Positions 17,739-25,614 of a DNA stretch of 57,999 nt are shown in pieces. The notes beneath the pieces are model-generated. The model was given only the letters and a program-made list of their open reading frames with translations. It made no database searches and had not been told where the DNA came from. The position numbers and the translations under genes were made by a program. Origin of the DNA: Cohnella fermenti (lineage in GTDB: Bacteria; Bacillota; Bacilli; Paenibacillales; Paenibacillaceae); the NCBI RefSeq assembly GCF_004801405.1, contig NZ_SSOB01000054.1, positions 1-57,999 of the forward strand, given 5' to 3'. Numbering within the stretch: position 1 is the first letter of the stretch; every line of letters begins with the position of its first letter.

Positions 17739-18502
17739 TGTACGATCCGGCGAATTGGCTTCAGCAACAGGCTGGACAGATGGGAATCGTCCTGTCCGAG
17801 GAGCAATTGTCGCAGTTCGAGCGTTATTATGAGCTGCTGGTGGAATGGAACGAGAAAATGAATCTGACAGGGATTACGGAACGGGGTGCCGTGTACGAGA
17901 AGCACTTCTACGACTCCCTCACCGTGGCGTCGGCGGTGGAACTGTCGGCAGAGGGAACGAAGCTGGCCGACATCGGTTCCGGGGCCGGCTTCCCGTCCAT
18001 TCCGCTTAAGATTGCTTTCCCAACATTAAAGATAACGATTGTCGATTCCTTGGCGAAGAGAATTCGGTTCCTTGAGGAAGTCGTCAAGCAACTGGGGCTG
18101 CGGAATGTCGACTGCGTTCATGGAAGAGCGGAGGACATTGCGAGACTGGCCGAACACCGGGATCGCTATGACGTCGTGACGGCAAGAGCCGTCGCTCGTC
18201 TTGCCGGATTGAACGAGCTCTGCCTTCCGTTCGCGAAGACCGGAGGCGCGTTCGTCTCGATGAAGGGGTCCGACATTCAGGAGGAGCTGAGCGAGAGCCG
18301 ATTCAGCCTGGATAAGCTGGGCGCGAAGCTGACAGAGGTGAAGCGCCTTGAGCTTCCGCTCGAACAATCCGAGCGCCATCTTGTTGTTATCGCGAAGATT
18401 GGCGCTACGCCGAAGATCTACCCGCGCAAAGCAGGGATGCCGTTAAAATCGCCGCTCGTATCGTCATCATCATCCGGCGCTTCACACGGAGTTCGACTTT
18501 AG
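17738..18502 (+). CDS. rsmG: 16S rRNA (guanine527-N7)-methyltransferase RsmG
   Basis: A 254-residue SAM-dependent methyltransferase (GidB) acting on G527 of 16S rRNA. Motif I is LADIGSGAGFPSIPLKIAFP; the conserved NLTGI precedes it and VTARAVARLAGLNELCLP follows. The ATG overlaps the mnmG stop codon, with GAGGAG upstream, so translation is coupled. The last ~25 residues are a serine-rich tail. Transcription probably ends at the parS-pair hairpin ~35 nt downstream. Confidence 0.95.
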   Translation: MYDPANWLQQQAGQMGIVLSEEQLSQFERYYELLVEWNEKMNLTGITERGAVYEKHFYDSLTVASAVELSAEGTKLADIGSGAGFPSIPLKIAFPTLKITIVDSLAKRIRFLEEVVKQLGLRNVDCVHGRAEDIARLAEHRDRYDVVTARAVARLAGLNELCLPFAKTGGAFVSMKGSDIQEELSESRFSLDKLGAKLTEVKRLELPLEQSERHLVVIAKIGATPKIYPRKAGMPLKSPLVSSSSSGASHGVRL

Positions 18503-18536
18503 CTGGGATGCATGGGGAAGTATGGGGAAGCACCCT

Positions 18537-18598
18537 AATGTTCCACGTGAAACATCAACTTCCAACGAAGGAGGTGTTTCACGTGGAACATTTTTTAT
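18537..18598 (+). terminator. Two inverted parS sites forming a terminator hairpin
   Basis: parS-like 16-mers TGTTCCACGTGAAACA (18539-18554) and its reverse complement TGTTTCACGTGGAACA (18575-18590) match the Bacillales parS consensus TGTTNCACGTGAAACA. With flanking bases they make an 18-bp inverted repeat around a 20-nt loop, followed by TTTTTATTTT. The same bases are therefore ParB/Spo0J centromere sites and a good rho-independent terminator for mnmE-mnmG-rsmG. They are also close to noc, whose product is a ParB paralogue. From here to noc (18599-18944) only a weaker hairpin is visible. Confidence 0.85.
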
Positions 18599-18728
18599 TT
18601 TCGGCACGCATGGCAAAACGCATGGTGAAATCTTCTTTTGCTATGAAAGTTTTTTCAATAGAAGGAAATGGCGATGACGCATCGAATGTATTATAATATA
18701 AAAGAACCGGTGTGCCGCTCATGCGCCC

Positions 18729-18756
18729 AAAGGCGCGAAATGGCGGCGCTTTTTTC
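18729..18756 (+). terminator. Weak terminator-like hairpin upstream of noc
   Basis: AAAGGCGC (18729-18736) can pair with GCGCTTTT (18746-18753, one G-T pair) and is followed by more Ts. It lies in the noc leader region with no gene upstream other than rsmG, so it may be a second terminator or an attenuator. Short ORFs overlapping it are not supported. Confidence 0.35.
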
Positions 18757-18944
18757 GTCAAAACGTCGGAAAGATGAAGCTGGATCGTCCCTTTATTCTA
18801 TTAAAACTTCTGCAAAGCTTCTTCGGCGTCTCCGAATGCCGAAGGCATTTCTGCTTGAACTATCAGAGGGAATAGGCGAACCTGGCTTGTTCTGCTCTGG
18901 TACTTGCGTTTATAAGTTTAGAAGAACGTGGTGGTCCTAATAAC

Positions 18945-19763
18945 ATGAGAGAACCGTTATCGCGTATTTTTGGACTGTCGGAGCGAAGCGGCCAAGAAGA
19001 AGTACGGCAAATAGCTATAACGGACATTGTTCCAAGTCCTTATCAACCGCGTTCGGTGTTCGATGACGAGAAGCTCGAGGAGCTCTGTCAGACCATCAAG
19101 ACCCATGGCGTCATTCAGCCTATCGTCGTTCGGCTGCGCAATGGCAAACATGAGATCATCGCCGGCGAGAGAAGATGGCGGGCGGTAACGCGGCTCGGTT
19201 GGGAGCAGATCCCGGCGATCATTCGCGAGATCAACGATTCCCAAGCGGCTTCGGTGGCGCTGATCGAGAACCTTCAACGCGAGAATCTGACGGCAGTTGA
19301 AGAAGCGGTTGCGTATCAGAAGCTGATGGAATTGCATGAATTGACGCAAGAGAGTCTGGCCCAGCGGCTAGGCAAGAGTCAATCCACAATTGCAAACAAG
19401 ATTCGTCTGCTGCAGCTTGGAGATACCGTGAAGAATGCGCTCATGGAGCGGAAGATCACGGAACGGCATGCGAGAGCGATGCTGGCGCTGCCCGACGAAG
19501 AATCGCAGATCAAGATTCTCAATGAAGTTATTGAGAAGGAATTGAACGTGAAGCAGACGGAGATGCGAATTGCCTTCCTGCTCGAATTGAACAAGAAGCC
19601 GAAGAGTCGCCGGGTATCCTTCACGAAGGACATTCGATTGGCGATCAATACGATTCGTCAATCGGTCGATATGGTGAACACATCGGGTATTCCGATCAAG
19701 TCCACCGAACGCGATTGCGACGACCATATCGAGATTGTCATTCACATTCCGAAGAAAAAGTAA
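18945..19763 (+). CDS. noc: Nucleoid occlusion protein Noc
   Basis: A 272-residue ParB-family CTP-binding clamp that prevents division over the nucleoid. It starts MREPLSRIFGLSERSG, resembling the membrane-targeting amphipathic N-terminus of Noc. It then has the ParB boxes IVPSPYQPRSVFDDEKLEEL and GERRWRAV, and the HTH region QESLAQRLGKSQSTIANKIRLLQL. Order rsmG-noc-parA-parB supports Noc rather than ParB; parB itself is next door. The ribosome site is weak (GTGGTGG region). Confidence 0.93.
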   Translation: MREPLSRIFGLSERSGQEEVRQIAITDIVPSPYQPRSVFDDEKLEELCQTIKTHGVIQPIVVRLRNGKHEIIAGERRWRAVTRLGWEQIPAIIREINDSQAASVALIENLQRENLTAVEEAVAYQKLMELHELTQESLAQRLGKSQSTIANKIRLLQLGDTVKNALMERKITERHARAMLALPDEESQIKILNEVIEKELNVKQTEMRIAFLLELNKKPKSRRVSFTKDIRLAINTIRQSVDMVNTSGIPIKSTERDCDDHIEIVIHIPKKK

Positions 19764-19776
19764 GAAGTTAGCACGG

Positions 19777-19805
19777 CGCAGGCTTAGGTTTGGGGAGAGC
19801 CTGCG
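19777..19805 (+). other. Stem-loop between noc and parA
   Basis: CGCAGGCT and AGCCTGCG form a perfect 8-bp stem around a 13-nt loop. No T run follows, so it is not a classical terminator; it lies 15 nt before the parA ribosome site and could tune its translation. Confidence 0.4.
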
Positions 19806-19832
19806 AAGGCAGTAAATAATGAGGTGAATGTT

Positions 19833-20606
19833 TTGTCTAAGATTATTGCCGTTGCCAATCAGAAGGGCGGTGTCGGGAAGACGACCACCGCCGTTAATCT
19901 GGGAGCTTGCTTATCGACGCTTGGACGCCGGGTTCTGATTGTCGATATTGACCCTCAAGGCAACACGACAAGCGGAATAGGGGTAAGCAAGGCGGATGCC
20001 GAATACTGTATTTACGACATCTTGATCAACGACGTGCATCCGAAGCAAGCAATCGTCGAGACGGGGTTGCCGAATCTGAAGATGATTCCCGCGACGATTC
20101 AATTGGCCGGCGCCGAGATCGAGCTCGTTCCGACGATCTCCCGGGAGATCAGACTGAAGAAGGCATTAGGTCTGGTCCGGGATGAGTTCGATTACATCTT
20201 GATCGATTGTCCGCCTTCGCTCGGAATTCTGACGATCAATTCGCTGACGGCGGCGGATTCGGTCTTGATTCCGATTCAATGCGAATATTATGCCCTGGAA
20301 GGATTAAGCCAACTGCTTAATACGATCAGGCTTGTTCAGAAGCATCTCAATACGACGCTTCAGATCGAAGGCGTTCTGCTCACGATGTTCGATGCCAGGA
20401 CGAATCTGGGCATTCAAGTTATCGAAGAGGTCAAGAAGTACTTCCAGCAGAAGGTTTACCAGACGGTTATTCCGCGGAATGTTCGTCTGAGCGAAGCGCC
20501 TTCCCATGGTCAATCTATCATTACTTACGATCCCAAATCCAAAGGCGCCGAGGTGTATCTCGAGCTGGCTAAGGAAGTGATTACGTATGAGCAAGCGGCT
20601 AGGTAA
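19833..20606 (+). CDS. parA: Chromosome partitioning ATPase ParA (Soj)
   Basis: A 257-residue MinD/ParA ATPase. It has the deviant Walker A KGGVGKTTTAVNLGACLS near residue 11-28, switch I-region DIDPQGNTTSGIG, and Walker B YILIDCPPSLG. With ParB it directs origin segregation and controls DnaA. GAGGTG at 19821-19826 sits 6 nt from TTG 19833, giving MSKIIAVANQKGG, the family's normal N-terminus; the upstream in-frame GTG would overlap the ribosome site. Confidence 0.96.
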   Translation: MSKIIAVANQKGGVGKTTTAVNLGACLSTLGRRVLIVDIDPQGNTTSGIGVSKADAEYCIYDILINDVHPKQAIVETGLPNLKMIPATIQLAGAEIELVPTISREIRLKKALGLVRDEFDYILIDCPPSLGILTINSLTAADSVLIPIQCEYYALEGLSQLLNTIRLVQKHLNTTLQIEGVLLTMFDARTNLGIQVIEEVKKYFQQKVYQTVIPRNVRLSEAPSHGQSIITYDPKSKGAEVYLELAKEVITYEQAAR

Positions 20607-21435
20607 AGGGCTTGAAGCACTCATTCCTTCACTCTCCGTCAAGGAAGACGACAAAGTTGTAGAGATTCCTCTGAACCAGTTGCGGGCGAATCCGTACCAG
20701 CCGCGGAAGACATTCGATGAAGAGGCGATCAAGGAGCTTGCGGAGTCGATTCGCGAGCATGGCGTCATCCAGCCGATCGTTGTCCGAACCGCGTTAAGGG
20801 GATTCGAGATCATCGCGGGGGAGAGGCGCTTCCGTGCTTCTCAGTTGCTGGGCAATCCGACGATTCCGGCGGTCGTCCGAACGTATAACGATCAGCAGGT
20901 TATGGAGATCGCTCTGATCGAGAACGTTCAGAGAGAGGATCTTAACGCGATTGAAGTCGCGATTGCTTATCAAGCGATTATGGACCAATTCTCCCTTACC
21001 CAGGAAGAGCTGTCGCTTAAGGTAGGCAAGTCGAGATCGCACATCGCCAACTTCCTGCGACTCTTAAGTTTGCCGGAAGAGATCAAAGATTATGTTTCAC
21101 GTGGAACATTGTCGATGGGACACGCCAGGGCGCTTGCGGGAATCAAGGACGAGGGCAAGAAGCGGCAGTTGGCCAAGCTGTGCGTGTCGAGCGGGTGGAG
21201 CGTTCGCGAGCTGGAGGATGCGGTGCAACAGCCGGAGACGAAGGGCAAGGAGAAGCCGAAGACGAAGGCGAAGAAGAGAGACCCTTATATCGAAGAGGTT
21301 GAGCATTCGCTCCGGGAGAAGTTCCAGACGACCGTGAAGATCAAGCCGAACAAGGATAAGGGTCATATCGAGCTTGCTTATTACAGCCAAGGCGATCTGG
21401 AGAGACTGCTGGAACTGCTCAAGGCTCTTGCATAA
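20587..21435 (+). CDS. parB: Chromosome partitioning protein ParB (Spo0J)
   Basis: A 282-residue CTP-dependent DNA clamp that loads at parS. N-terminal MSKRLGKGLEALIPS interacts with ParA. CTPase boxes are PYQPRKTFDEEAIKEL and AGERRFRASQ; the HTH region is LTQEELSLKVGKSRSHIANFLRLLSL; the C-terminus dimerises. It overlaps the end of parA by 20 nt. A parS site lies inside the gene at 21093-21108, as in B. subtilis spo0J. Confidence 0.97.
   Translation: MSKRLGKGLEALIPSLSVKEDDKVVEIPLNQLRANPYQPRKTFDEEAIKELAESIREHGVIQPIVVRTALRGFEIIAGERRFRASQLLGNPTIPAVVRTYNDQQVMEIALIENVQREDLNAIEVAIAYQAIMDQFSLTQEELSLKVGKSRSHIANFLRLLSLPEEIKDYVSRGTLSMGHARALAGIKDEGKKRQLAKLCVSSGWSVRELEDAVQQPETKGKEKPKTKAKKRDPYIEEVEHSLREKFQTTVKIKPNKDKGHIELAYYSQGDLERLLELLKALA
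21093..21108. promoter_or_regulatory. parS: parS site inside parB
   Basis: TGTTTCACGTGGAACA differs from the perfect parS palindrome at one position and is identical to one of the two sites near 18.5 kb. It encodes part of YVSRGTL in ParB. Confidence 0.9.
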
Positions 21436-21448
21436 ACAGGCACAGAGA

Positions 21449-21505
21449 GATAGCATACCTGAGTTGTATTCTTCCAGGGGAAGGATTACACTTAGGTATG
21501 CTATC
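21449..21505 (+). other. Long stem-loop between parB and the desulfurase-like gene
   Basis: GATAGCATACCTGAG (21449-21463) pairs with CTTAGGTATGCTATC (21491-21505), 15 bp with one G-T pair. The loop holds a second small stem CTTCC/GGAAG. It ends 35 nt before the next start codon, after GCGGAGG at 21527-21533. There is no T run. It could be a terminator remnant, an operator or an mRNA processing site. Confidence 0.5.
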
Positions 21506-21539
21506 CTTGCGTCAGGAAGACGTTAGCGGAGGACATCCG

Positions 21540-22712
21540 ATGAGTGAATCCATCATCTATCTAGATAATGCGGCCACTTCTTGGCCGAAGCCCCCATCCG
21601 TTCATGAAGCGATGGAGAGATGCTTAAGAGAAGCTGCAGCCAACCCCGGCAGAGGCAGCCACCGGATGGCCGTTCAAGCGAGCCGAGTGCTGTTCGAGGG
21701 GCGCAAGCAGTTGGCGAAGCTGTTCCGGGTGGCCAACCCCAACGATATCGCTTTTACATTAAATACGACTCATTCGTTAAATATCGCTATTCAGGGATGG
21801 CTCAGGCCGGGAGATCATGTGATCGCGACGAGCCTTGAGCACAATTCTATTCGCAGGCCGTTAGAAGCGCTTAAGAGGAAAATAGGAATCGAGATTACGT
21901 ATGTCGAGCCTGACATTGTTGGAGCGGTTCGCGCCGCCTCCGTTGAAGAAGCGATTCGGCCGAATACGACGTTGATCGCGGTTACGCACAGCTCCAATCT
22001 GCTGGGAACGATTACGCCGATTGGGGAGATTGGCGAAGTCGCAAGAAGAAGAGGCGTGAAGCTGCTGGTCGATGCGGCTCAGAGCGCCGGAGTGCTCGAT
22101 ATCGACGTCGAGGCGATGGGGATCGACATGCTTGCTTTTCCCGGGCATAAGGGGTTGATGGGACCGCAAGGAACGGGCGGATTATACTTGCACCCGGAAC
22201 TGGAAGTGGAGCCGCTTATGCAAGGAGGGACAGGAAGCAGCTCGGAATCGCCGGAGCAGCCGCACACCAGACCGGATCGTTACGAGGCGGGAACGCCGAA
22301 CACGGTCGGAATCGCCGGATTGACCGCAGGCGTGAGATTCATTCTGGAGCAGTCGACGGAGAAGATCCATCGGAGAGAGTCGGAGCTGACCCGCGCACTC
22401 TTGGAGGGGCTCGGATCGGTTGAAGGCGTCGTGCTTCTGGGACCGGGGGTCGAGGTCGAGCGCACGGCGATTGTCTCCTTCTTGATCGAAGGAGCCGACC
22501 CGGCCTTGACCGCGTTCGATCTGGACAAGCAATATGGGATCGCCGTCCGCGCAGGCTTCCACTGCACACCGCTCGGACATCGGACTGTCGGAACGACCGC
22601 GACGGGGGCGGTGCGCGTAAGCCCGGGATATTTTACGACCGAATCGGATATCGTATCCATGATAGAGGCGACGAAGGAGCTCGCCCGCGCGTACGGCAAG
22701 TCCCATAGATAA
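21540..22712 (+). CDS. Class V aminotransferase / cysteine desulfurase family protein
   Basis: A 390-residue PLP enzyme of the cysteine desulfurase-like group (EF2568-type). It starts SIIYLDNAATSWPKPPSVHEAM. The PLP lysine is K204 in FPGHKGLMGPQGTGG, and a cysteine corresponding to the catalytic one is C342 in AGFHCTPLGH. ATG 21540 follows GCGGAGG. Its substrate is not shown by context: no iron-sulfur scaffold gene is adjacent. A sulfur-mobilising role (perhaps for tRNA thiolation or selenium) is plausible. Confidence 0.85.
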   Translation: MSESIIYLDNAATSWPKPPSVHEAMERCLREAAANPGRGSHRMAVQASRVLFEGRKQLAKLFRVANPNDIAFTLNTTHSLNIAIQGWLRPGDHVIATSLEHNSIRRPLEALKRKIGIEITYVEPDIVGAVRAASVEEAIRPNTTLIAVTHSSNLLGTITPIGEIGEVARRRGVKLLVDAAQSAGVLDIDVEAMGIDMLAFPGHKGLMGPQGTGGLYLHPELEVEPLMQGGTGSSSESPEQPHTRPDRYEAGTPNTVGIAGLTAGVRFILEQSTEKIHRRESELTRALLEGLGSVEGVVLLGPGVEVERTAIVSFLIEGADPALTAFDLDKQYGIAVRAGFHCTPLGHRTVGTTATGAVRVSPGYFTTESDIVSMIEATKELARAYGKSHR

Positions 22713-22759
22713 TAGAGGCAGCAAGATCATCCGATATGGGGAACATGGGGGATTCAGGC

Positions 22760-23251
22760 ATGAATGGATTGGACGATAACGCGTGGCTGGCCATTGCAGC
22801 GGGCGAAGGACTGTTGATTGTTGTTCTATTGGTATGGGTAAGCATTCTGAGCGGCAAGCTGAAGCGGTTGGGCAAGGCGCACCGGCAGATGATCGGCGAG
22901 ACGGGCGTTCCCGAGCTGGAATCCGTTCTGGATCGCCTGCACGGGCGGATCGGAGCTCTGGAGGGCGATCGCAAGCAGCAGAACGACCGCCTCGAGACGC
23001 AAGAGAAACGCCTGTCCGCGCTCAAAGGGCGAATAGGCGTTCATCGATTTAACGCATTCTCGGATTCCGGCAGCGACCTAAGCTTCTCCGTTGCCTTCGT
23101 GAACGACAATCAAGACGGAGTCGTTATTACGGGCATATACGGAAGGGAACAGACGTTCCTGTATGCCAAGCCGCTCGATAAGGGCCAATCCGCTTATATG
23201 CTCTCTCCGGAAGAGAAGATCGCGATCAGTCAGGCAACGCATAAGGAATAG
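22760..23251 (+). CDS. DUF4446 family membrane-anchored protein
   Basis: About 163 residues. An N-terminal hydrophobic segment (AWLAIAAGEGLLIVVLLVWVSIL) is followed by a coiled-coil-like stretch (LESVLDRLHGRIGALEGDRKQQNDRLETQEKRLSALKG). The conserved DUF4446 core is GVHRFNAFSDSGSDLSFSVAFVNDNQDGVVITGIYGREQTFLYAKPL. Function is unknown; it is a regular neighbour of parB in Firmicutes. ATG 22760 is preferred because GGGGGA lies 8 nt upstream, although ATG 22736 is in frame. Its 3' end overlaps convergent yyaC by 26 nt. Confidence 0.82.
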   Translation: MNGLDDNAWLAIAAGEGLLIVVLLVWVSILSGKLKRLGKAHRQMIGETGVPELESVLDRLHGRIGALEGDRKQQNDRLETQEKRLSALKGRIGVHRFNAFSDSGSDLSFSVAFVNDNQDGVVITGIYGREQTFLYAKPLDKGQSAYMLSPEEKIAISQATHKE

Positions 23252-23855
23252 CCGGATTCCGGCGAGAACGGCTGTTGCGGATGGCCTGGCGGATGGACGC
23301 TGCGATGATGTCGGACATCTTCATGACGAGATTAAGCCGTGTATTCTGCAGAACGAAGTATTCCATGAAGCCGCCGACATTCACGATGCCCGTGAGATGG
23401 ACGTCGCCGACAGGAGGCAGGTCCTTGTTCACGCCGGCCCCGGGACGAACCGGTCCGCTGCCAAGCTGAATGCAGCCGACGCTGGACACTTGCCCCAAGC
23501 AGGCATCCACGGCGATGACATAAGGATGAGGGATATTGCGGGCGATCTTCTCGAGCGTGTCGCTCAGGTTCATGGCATGAACGGGGTCATCCAGCGTTCC
23601 GTATAGATCGAACAACGCTTGCTCGTCCCGGGACAGCGAGCTTCCGACGAGGGGGCCGAGGGAGTCACCGGTGGAACGGTCGGTGCCGACGCATACGACG
23701 ACGATCCTGCGATCGTGAGGCAGCAATTCCAATTGGCTCTCCAGTCGCTGCGTTAAACGAGACAGCACCGCCGGCTCGTTGTAATGAATCTTAAGCGAGG
23801 GCGGAACCGCATCGCCGCCGATCGCACCCAATCTCTTCTCCCAAGCGCCGTTCAT
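23226..23855 (-). CDS. yyaC: Sporulation protein YyaC (Gpr-related fold)
   Basis: A 209-residue DUF1256 protein: VVVCVGTDRSTGDSLGPLVGS, VIAVDACLG and PGAGVNKDLPPVGDVHLTGIVNVGGFMEY are the family motifs. It is related in fold to the spore germination protease Gpr and hydrogenase maturation proteases, and is found only in spore formers. The gene is opposed to its neighbours and to the fork, as expected for a separately regulated sporulation gene; a candidate sporulation promoter lies upstream. Confidence 0.9.
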   Translation of the reverse strand: MNGAWEKRLGAIGGDAVPPSLKIHYNEPAVLSRLTQRLESQLELLPHDRRIVVVCVGTDRSTGDSLGPLVGSSLSRDEQALFDLYGTLDDPVHAMNLSDTLEKIARNIPHPYVIAVDACLGQVSSVGCIQLGSGPVRPGAGVNKDLPPVGDVHLTGIVNVGGFMEYFVLQNTRLNLVMKMSDIIAASIRQAIRNSRSRRNPAIPYALPD

Positions 23856-23888
23856 TCGCTTGCCTCGCCTCCTCCCATGGGGTGTTAC

Positions 23889-23918
23889 TAGTATATGGAC
23901 ACAATGGCCGCTTTATAC
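23889..23918 (-). promoter_or_regulatory. Candidate sporulation-sigma promoter of yyaC
   Basis: On the minus strand GTATA (23914-23918) is followed after 16 bp by CATATACTA (23889-23897), about 34 bp before the start codon. The -10 fits the SigE/SigK pattern CATANNNTA; the -35 GYATA also fits SigF. Assignment to one sigma factor is uncertain. Confidence 0.4.
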
Positions 23919-23961
23919 TTTATGGCTATCAACGCGTTCGCCGCGTTAGAAAGAAGGATCT

Positions 23962-24210
23962 ATGAACCCGCTCTTGATCGCTTTCGATTCCACGCAGCAG
24001 GCGCTTCGGGCGGAGATGCTGCTCGAATACGCGGAAGTGGAGATCGATATTCGGCCGACGCCGAAGGAGATTACCGCCGGTTGCGCGTTGTCCATCGAAT
24101 TCCCGCAGGAACAGTTGGAGACTGCGAAGAACGTATTGGTAACGGAAAAGGTAGAGATTCGCGGCTTGTTCCGCTTGCTTGAGCCGGGGCAGTACGAACA
24201 AATTCTGTAA
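23962..24210 (+). CDS. DUF3343 domain protein
   Basis: An 82-residue protein (LLIAFDSTQQALRAEMLLEYAEVEIDIRPTPKEITAGCALSIEFPQEQLETAKNVL) matching DUF3343, a small ferredoxin-like-fold family. It has the conserved PTPKEITAGCALSIEF core with a single conserved cysteine. Family members often neighbour sulfur or selenium genes and have been proposed as thiol carriers. A cysteine-desulfurase-like gene lies 1.3 kb upstream, so a functional link is possible but inferred. Confidence 0.83.
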   Translation: MNPLLIAFDSTQQALRAEMLLEYAEVEIDIRPTPKEITAGCALSIEFPQEQLETAKNVLVTEKVEIRGLFRLLEPGQYEQIL

Positions 24211-24229
24211 CGGAAGAGAGGGTTGAGGG

Positions 24230-25168
24230 ATGAGCTTACCAGGAATGACGGGCTTGGGGTTGCCGCTGTCCGACGATCCGGGCTCGATCGAAGCCGTCAT
24301 TGAAGATCACATGAACCTGTGGGAGCAGTTCCTGGACGAGATCTGGAACGGCGTCAGCGACACGGAGATGTGGATCTCCGTTCTCAAGGTCGCTCTTCGC
24401 ATTCTGATGATCCTCCTCGTCAGTCGGATTGCCAGAGGAATCCTATATCGGTTCGTCGATCACATGATGACGCCGAAGTCGTCGAAGCGGCTGAAGCTGA
24501 GACCGAGAAGGGTGCAGACGGTCGGCAAGCTGGTGAAGAATGCGGTGTCCTATGTCGTCAACTTCATCGTGATTCTTCTTATTCTTGGCGAATTCAACAT
24601 CAACCTGGCTCCGCTGCTCGCCGGTGCCGGCGTTATCGGGCTCGCGATCGGCTTCGGGGCGCAGAGCCTCGTGAAGGATATCATCACCGGCTTCTTCATC
24701 ATTCTGGAGGATCACTTCTCCGTGGGCGACGTCATCGAGACCGGCAAGTTCAAGGGGACCGTCGAGATGATCGGATTGCGGGCGACAAGGCTTCGGAGCT
24801 GGACGGGAGAGGTGTACGTGATCCCGAACGGCTCAATCGCGGACGTCACGAATTATTCCGTCAACAATTCGCTGGCGGTCGTGGATGTATCGATTGCCGC
24901 GTCGGAGCAGTTGGACAAGGCTATGGAGGTCGTCAGAGCCGTTCTGGGACGCTTTGAGGACGTGAGCCTGATAAGTACCCCCGAGCTGCTCGGCGTGCAG
25001 ACGCTGACCGCCTCGGACGTCACGCTGCGCATCACGGCGGTATGCCGTCCGAACACCCAGGCGACCGTCTCCCGGCATCTGTACGCCGAGATCAAGAAGG
25101 CGTTCGAATCGGCCCGCGATCCGCGGTATTATTCGATGGAATCGGCAGAACGAATGGGAGGGGCGTAG
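24230..25168 (+). CDS. Small-conductance mechanosensitive channel (MscS family)
   Basis: A 312-residue membrane protein. Three hydrophobic helices lie near residues 45-65, 100-120 and 125-150. The pore helix is APLLAGAGVIGLAIGFGAQSLVKDIITGFFIILED, the MscS signature. It is followed by the beta domain FSVGDVIETGKFKGTVEMIGLRATRLRSWTGEVYVIPNGSI and a C-terminal alpha/beta domain. It would open on membrane stretch to release solutes during hypoosmotic shock. Four bases separate it from the DUF951 gene, so they are co-transcribed. Confidence 0.93.
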   Translation: MSLPGMTGLGLPLSDDPGSIEAVIEDHMNLWEQFLDEIWNGVSDTEMWISVLKVALRILMILLVSRIARGILYRFVDHMMTPKSSKRLKLRPRRVQTVGKLVKNAVSYVVNFIVILLILGEFNINLAPLLAGAGVIGLAIGFGAQSLVKDIITGFFIILEDHFSVGDVIETGKFKGTVEMIGLRATRLRSWTGEVYVIPNGSIADVTNYSVNNSLAVVDVSIAASEQLDKAMEVVRAVLGRFEDVSLISTPELLGVQTLTASDVTLRITAVCRPNTQATVSRHLYAEIKKAFESARDPRYYSMESAERMGGA

Positions 25169-25171
25169 ACT

Positions 25172-25399
25172 ATGGAGAAAAAGACCTTCGAGCTGGGCGA
25201 TATCGTTCAGATGAAGAAGCAGCACCCGTGCGGGGCGAACGAGATGGAGATTATTCGCATGGGGATGGATATCCGCATCAAGTGCGTGAAGTGCAAGCAC
25301 AGCATCCTGCTGCCTCGCGCCAAGTTCGAGAAGAGCTTCAAGAAGGTGCTGCGGCCCGGAGCCGGCACGGGCGAAGAGGGGCAATTGCCGTCCGAATAA
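25172..25399 (+). CDS. DUF951 family protein
   Basis: A 75-residue protein with the DUF951 pattern FELGDIVQMKKQHPCGANEMEIIRMGMDIRIKCVKCKHSILLPRAKFEKSFKK. The CVKC motif with the upstream HPCG cysteine suggests a small zinc-binding or beta-barrel nucleic-acid protein. The function is unknown (B. subtilis YyzM is a homologue in the same neighbourhood). It overlaps none of its neighbours and ends the operon with the MscS gene. Confidence 0.85.
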   Translation: MEKKTFELGDIVQMKKQHPCGANEMEIIRMGMDIRIKCVKCKHSILLPRAKFEKSFKKVLRPGAGTGEEGQLPSE

Positions 25400-25438
25400 T
25401 GTTTATTCGACCCCGGCAATATTTTGGTCAAGAAGGAG

Positions 25439-25467
25439 TTGCAAGCTTGGCCAATCTGTGATATTAT
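25439..25467 (+). promoter_or_regulatory. Promoter of tRNA-Ser
   Basis: TTGCAA (25439-25444), 17 bp, TATTAT (25462-25467), 12 bp before the mature tRNA 5' end. Confidence 0.7.
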
Positions 25468-25479
25468 TTTTCTTGCTGC

Positions 25480-25570
25480 GGAGAGGTACCCAAGAGGCCC
25501 AAGGGGGTTGACTCGAAATCAACTAGGCGTCGCGAGGCGTGCGTGGGTTCGAATCCCACCCTCTCCGCCA
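25480..25570 (+). tRNA. tRNA-Ser (anticodon CGA)
   Basis: A class II tRNA of 91 nt. Acceptor GGAGAGG pairs with CCTCTCC, discriminator G, encoded CCA. The anticodon arm GTTGA-CTCGAAA-TCAAC gives CGA, reading UCG. There is a long variable arm, and the T arm is GTGGG-TTCGAAT-CCCAC. Its last ~20 nt recur at the ends of the two repeat units downstream. Antisense reading frames here give the well-known spurious VGFEPT-type peptide. Confidence 0.96.
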
Positions 25571-25583
25571 TATACGAATAATC

Positions 25584-25613
25584 AAACCGATTCCCTACGG
25601 GAGTCGGTTTTTT
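25584..25613 (+). terminator. Terminator of tRNA-Ser
   Basis: AAACCGATTCCC pairs with GGGAGTCGGTTT around a 3-nt loop, followed by Ts. The hairpin is flanked by an outer inverted repeat GCCATATACG (25567-25576) and CGTATATGGC (25615-25624). Confidence 0.88.
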
Positions 25614-25614
25614 G

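Noticed and set aside
18668..18940. 90-codon ORF before noc
   Set aside because: No ribosome site, no recognisable family, and it crosses a hairpin in the noc leader.
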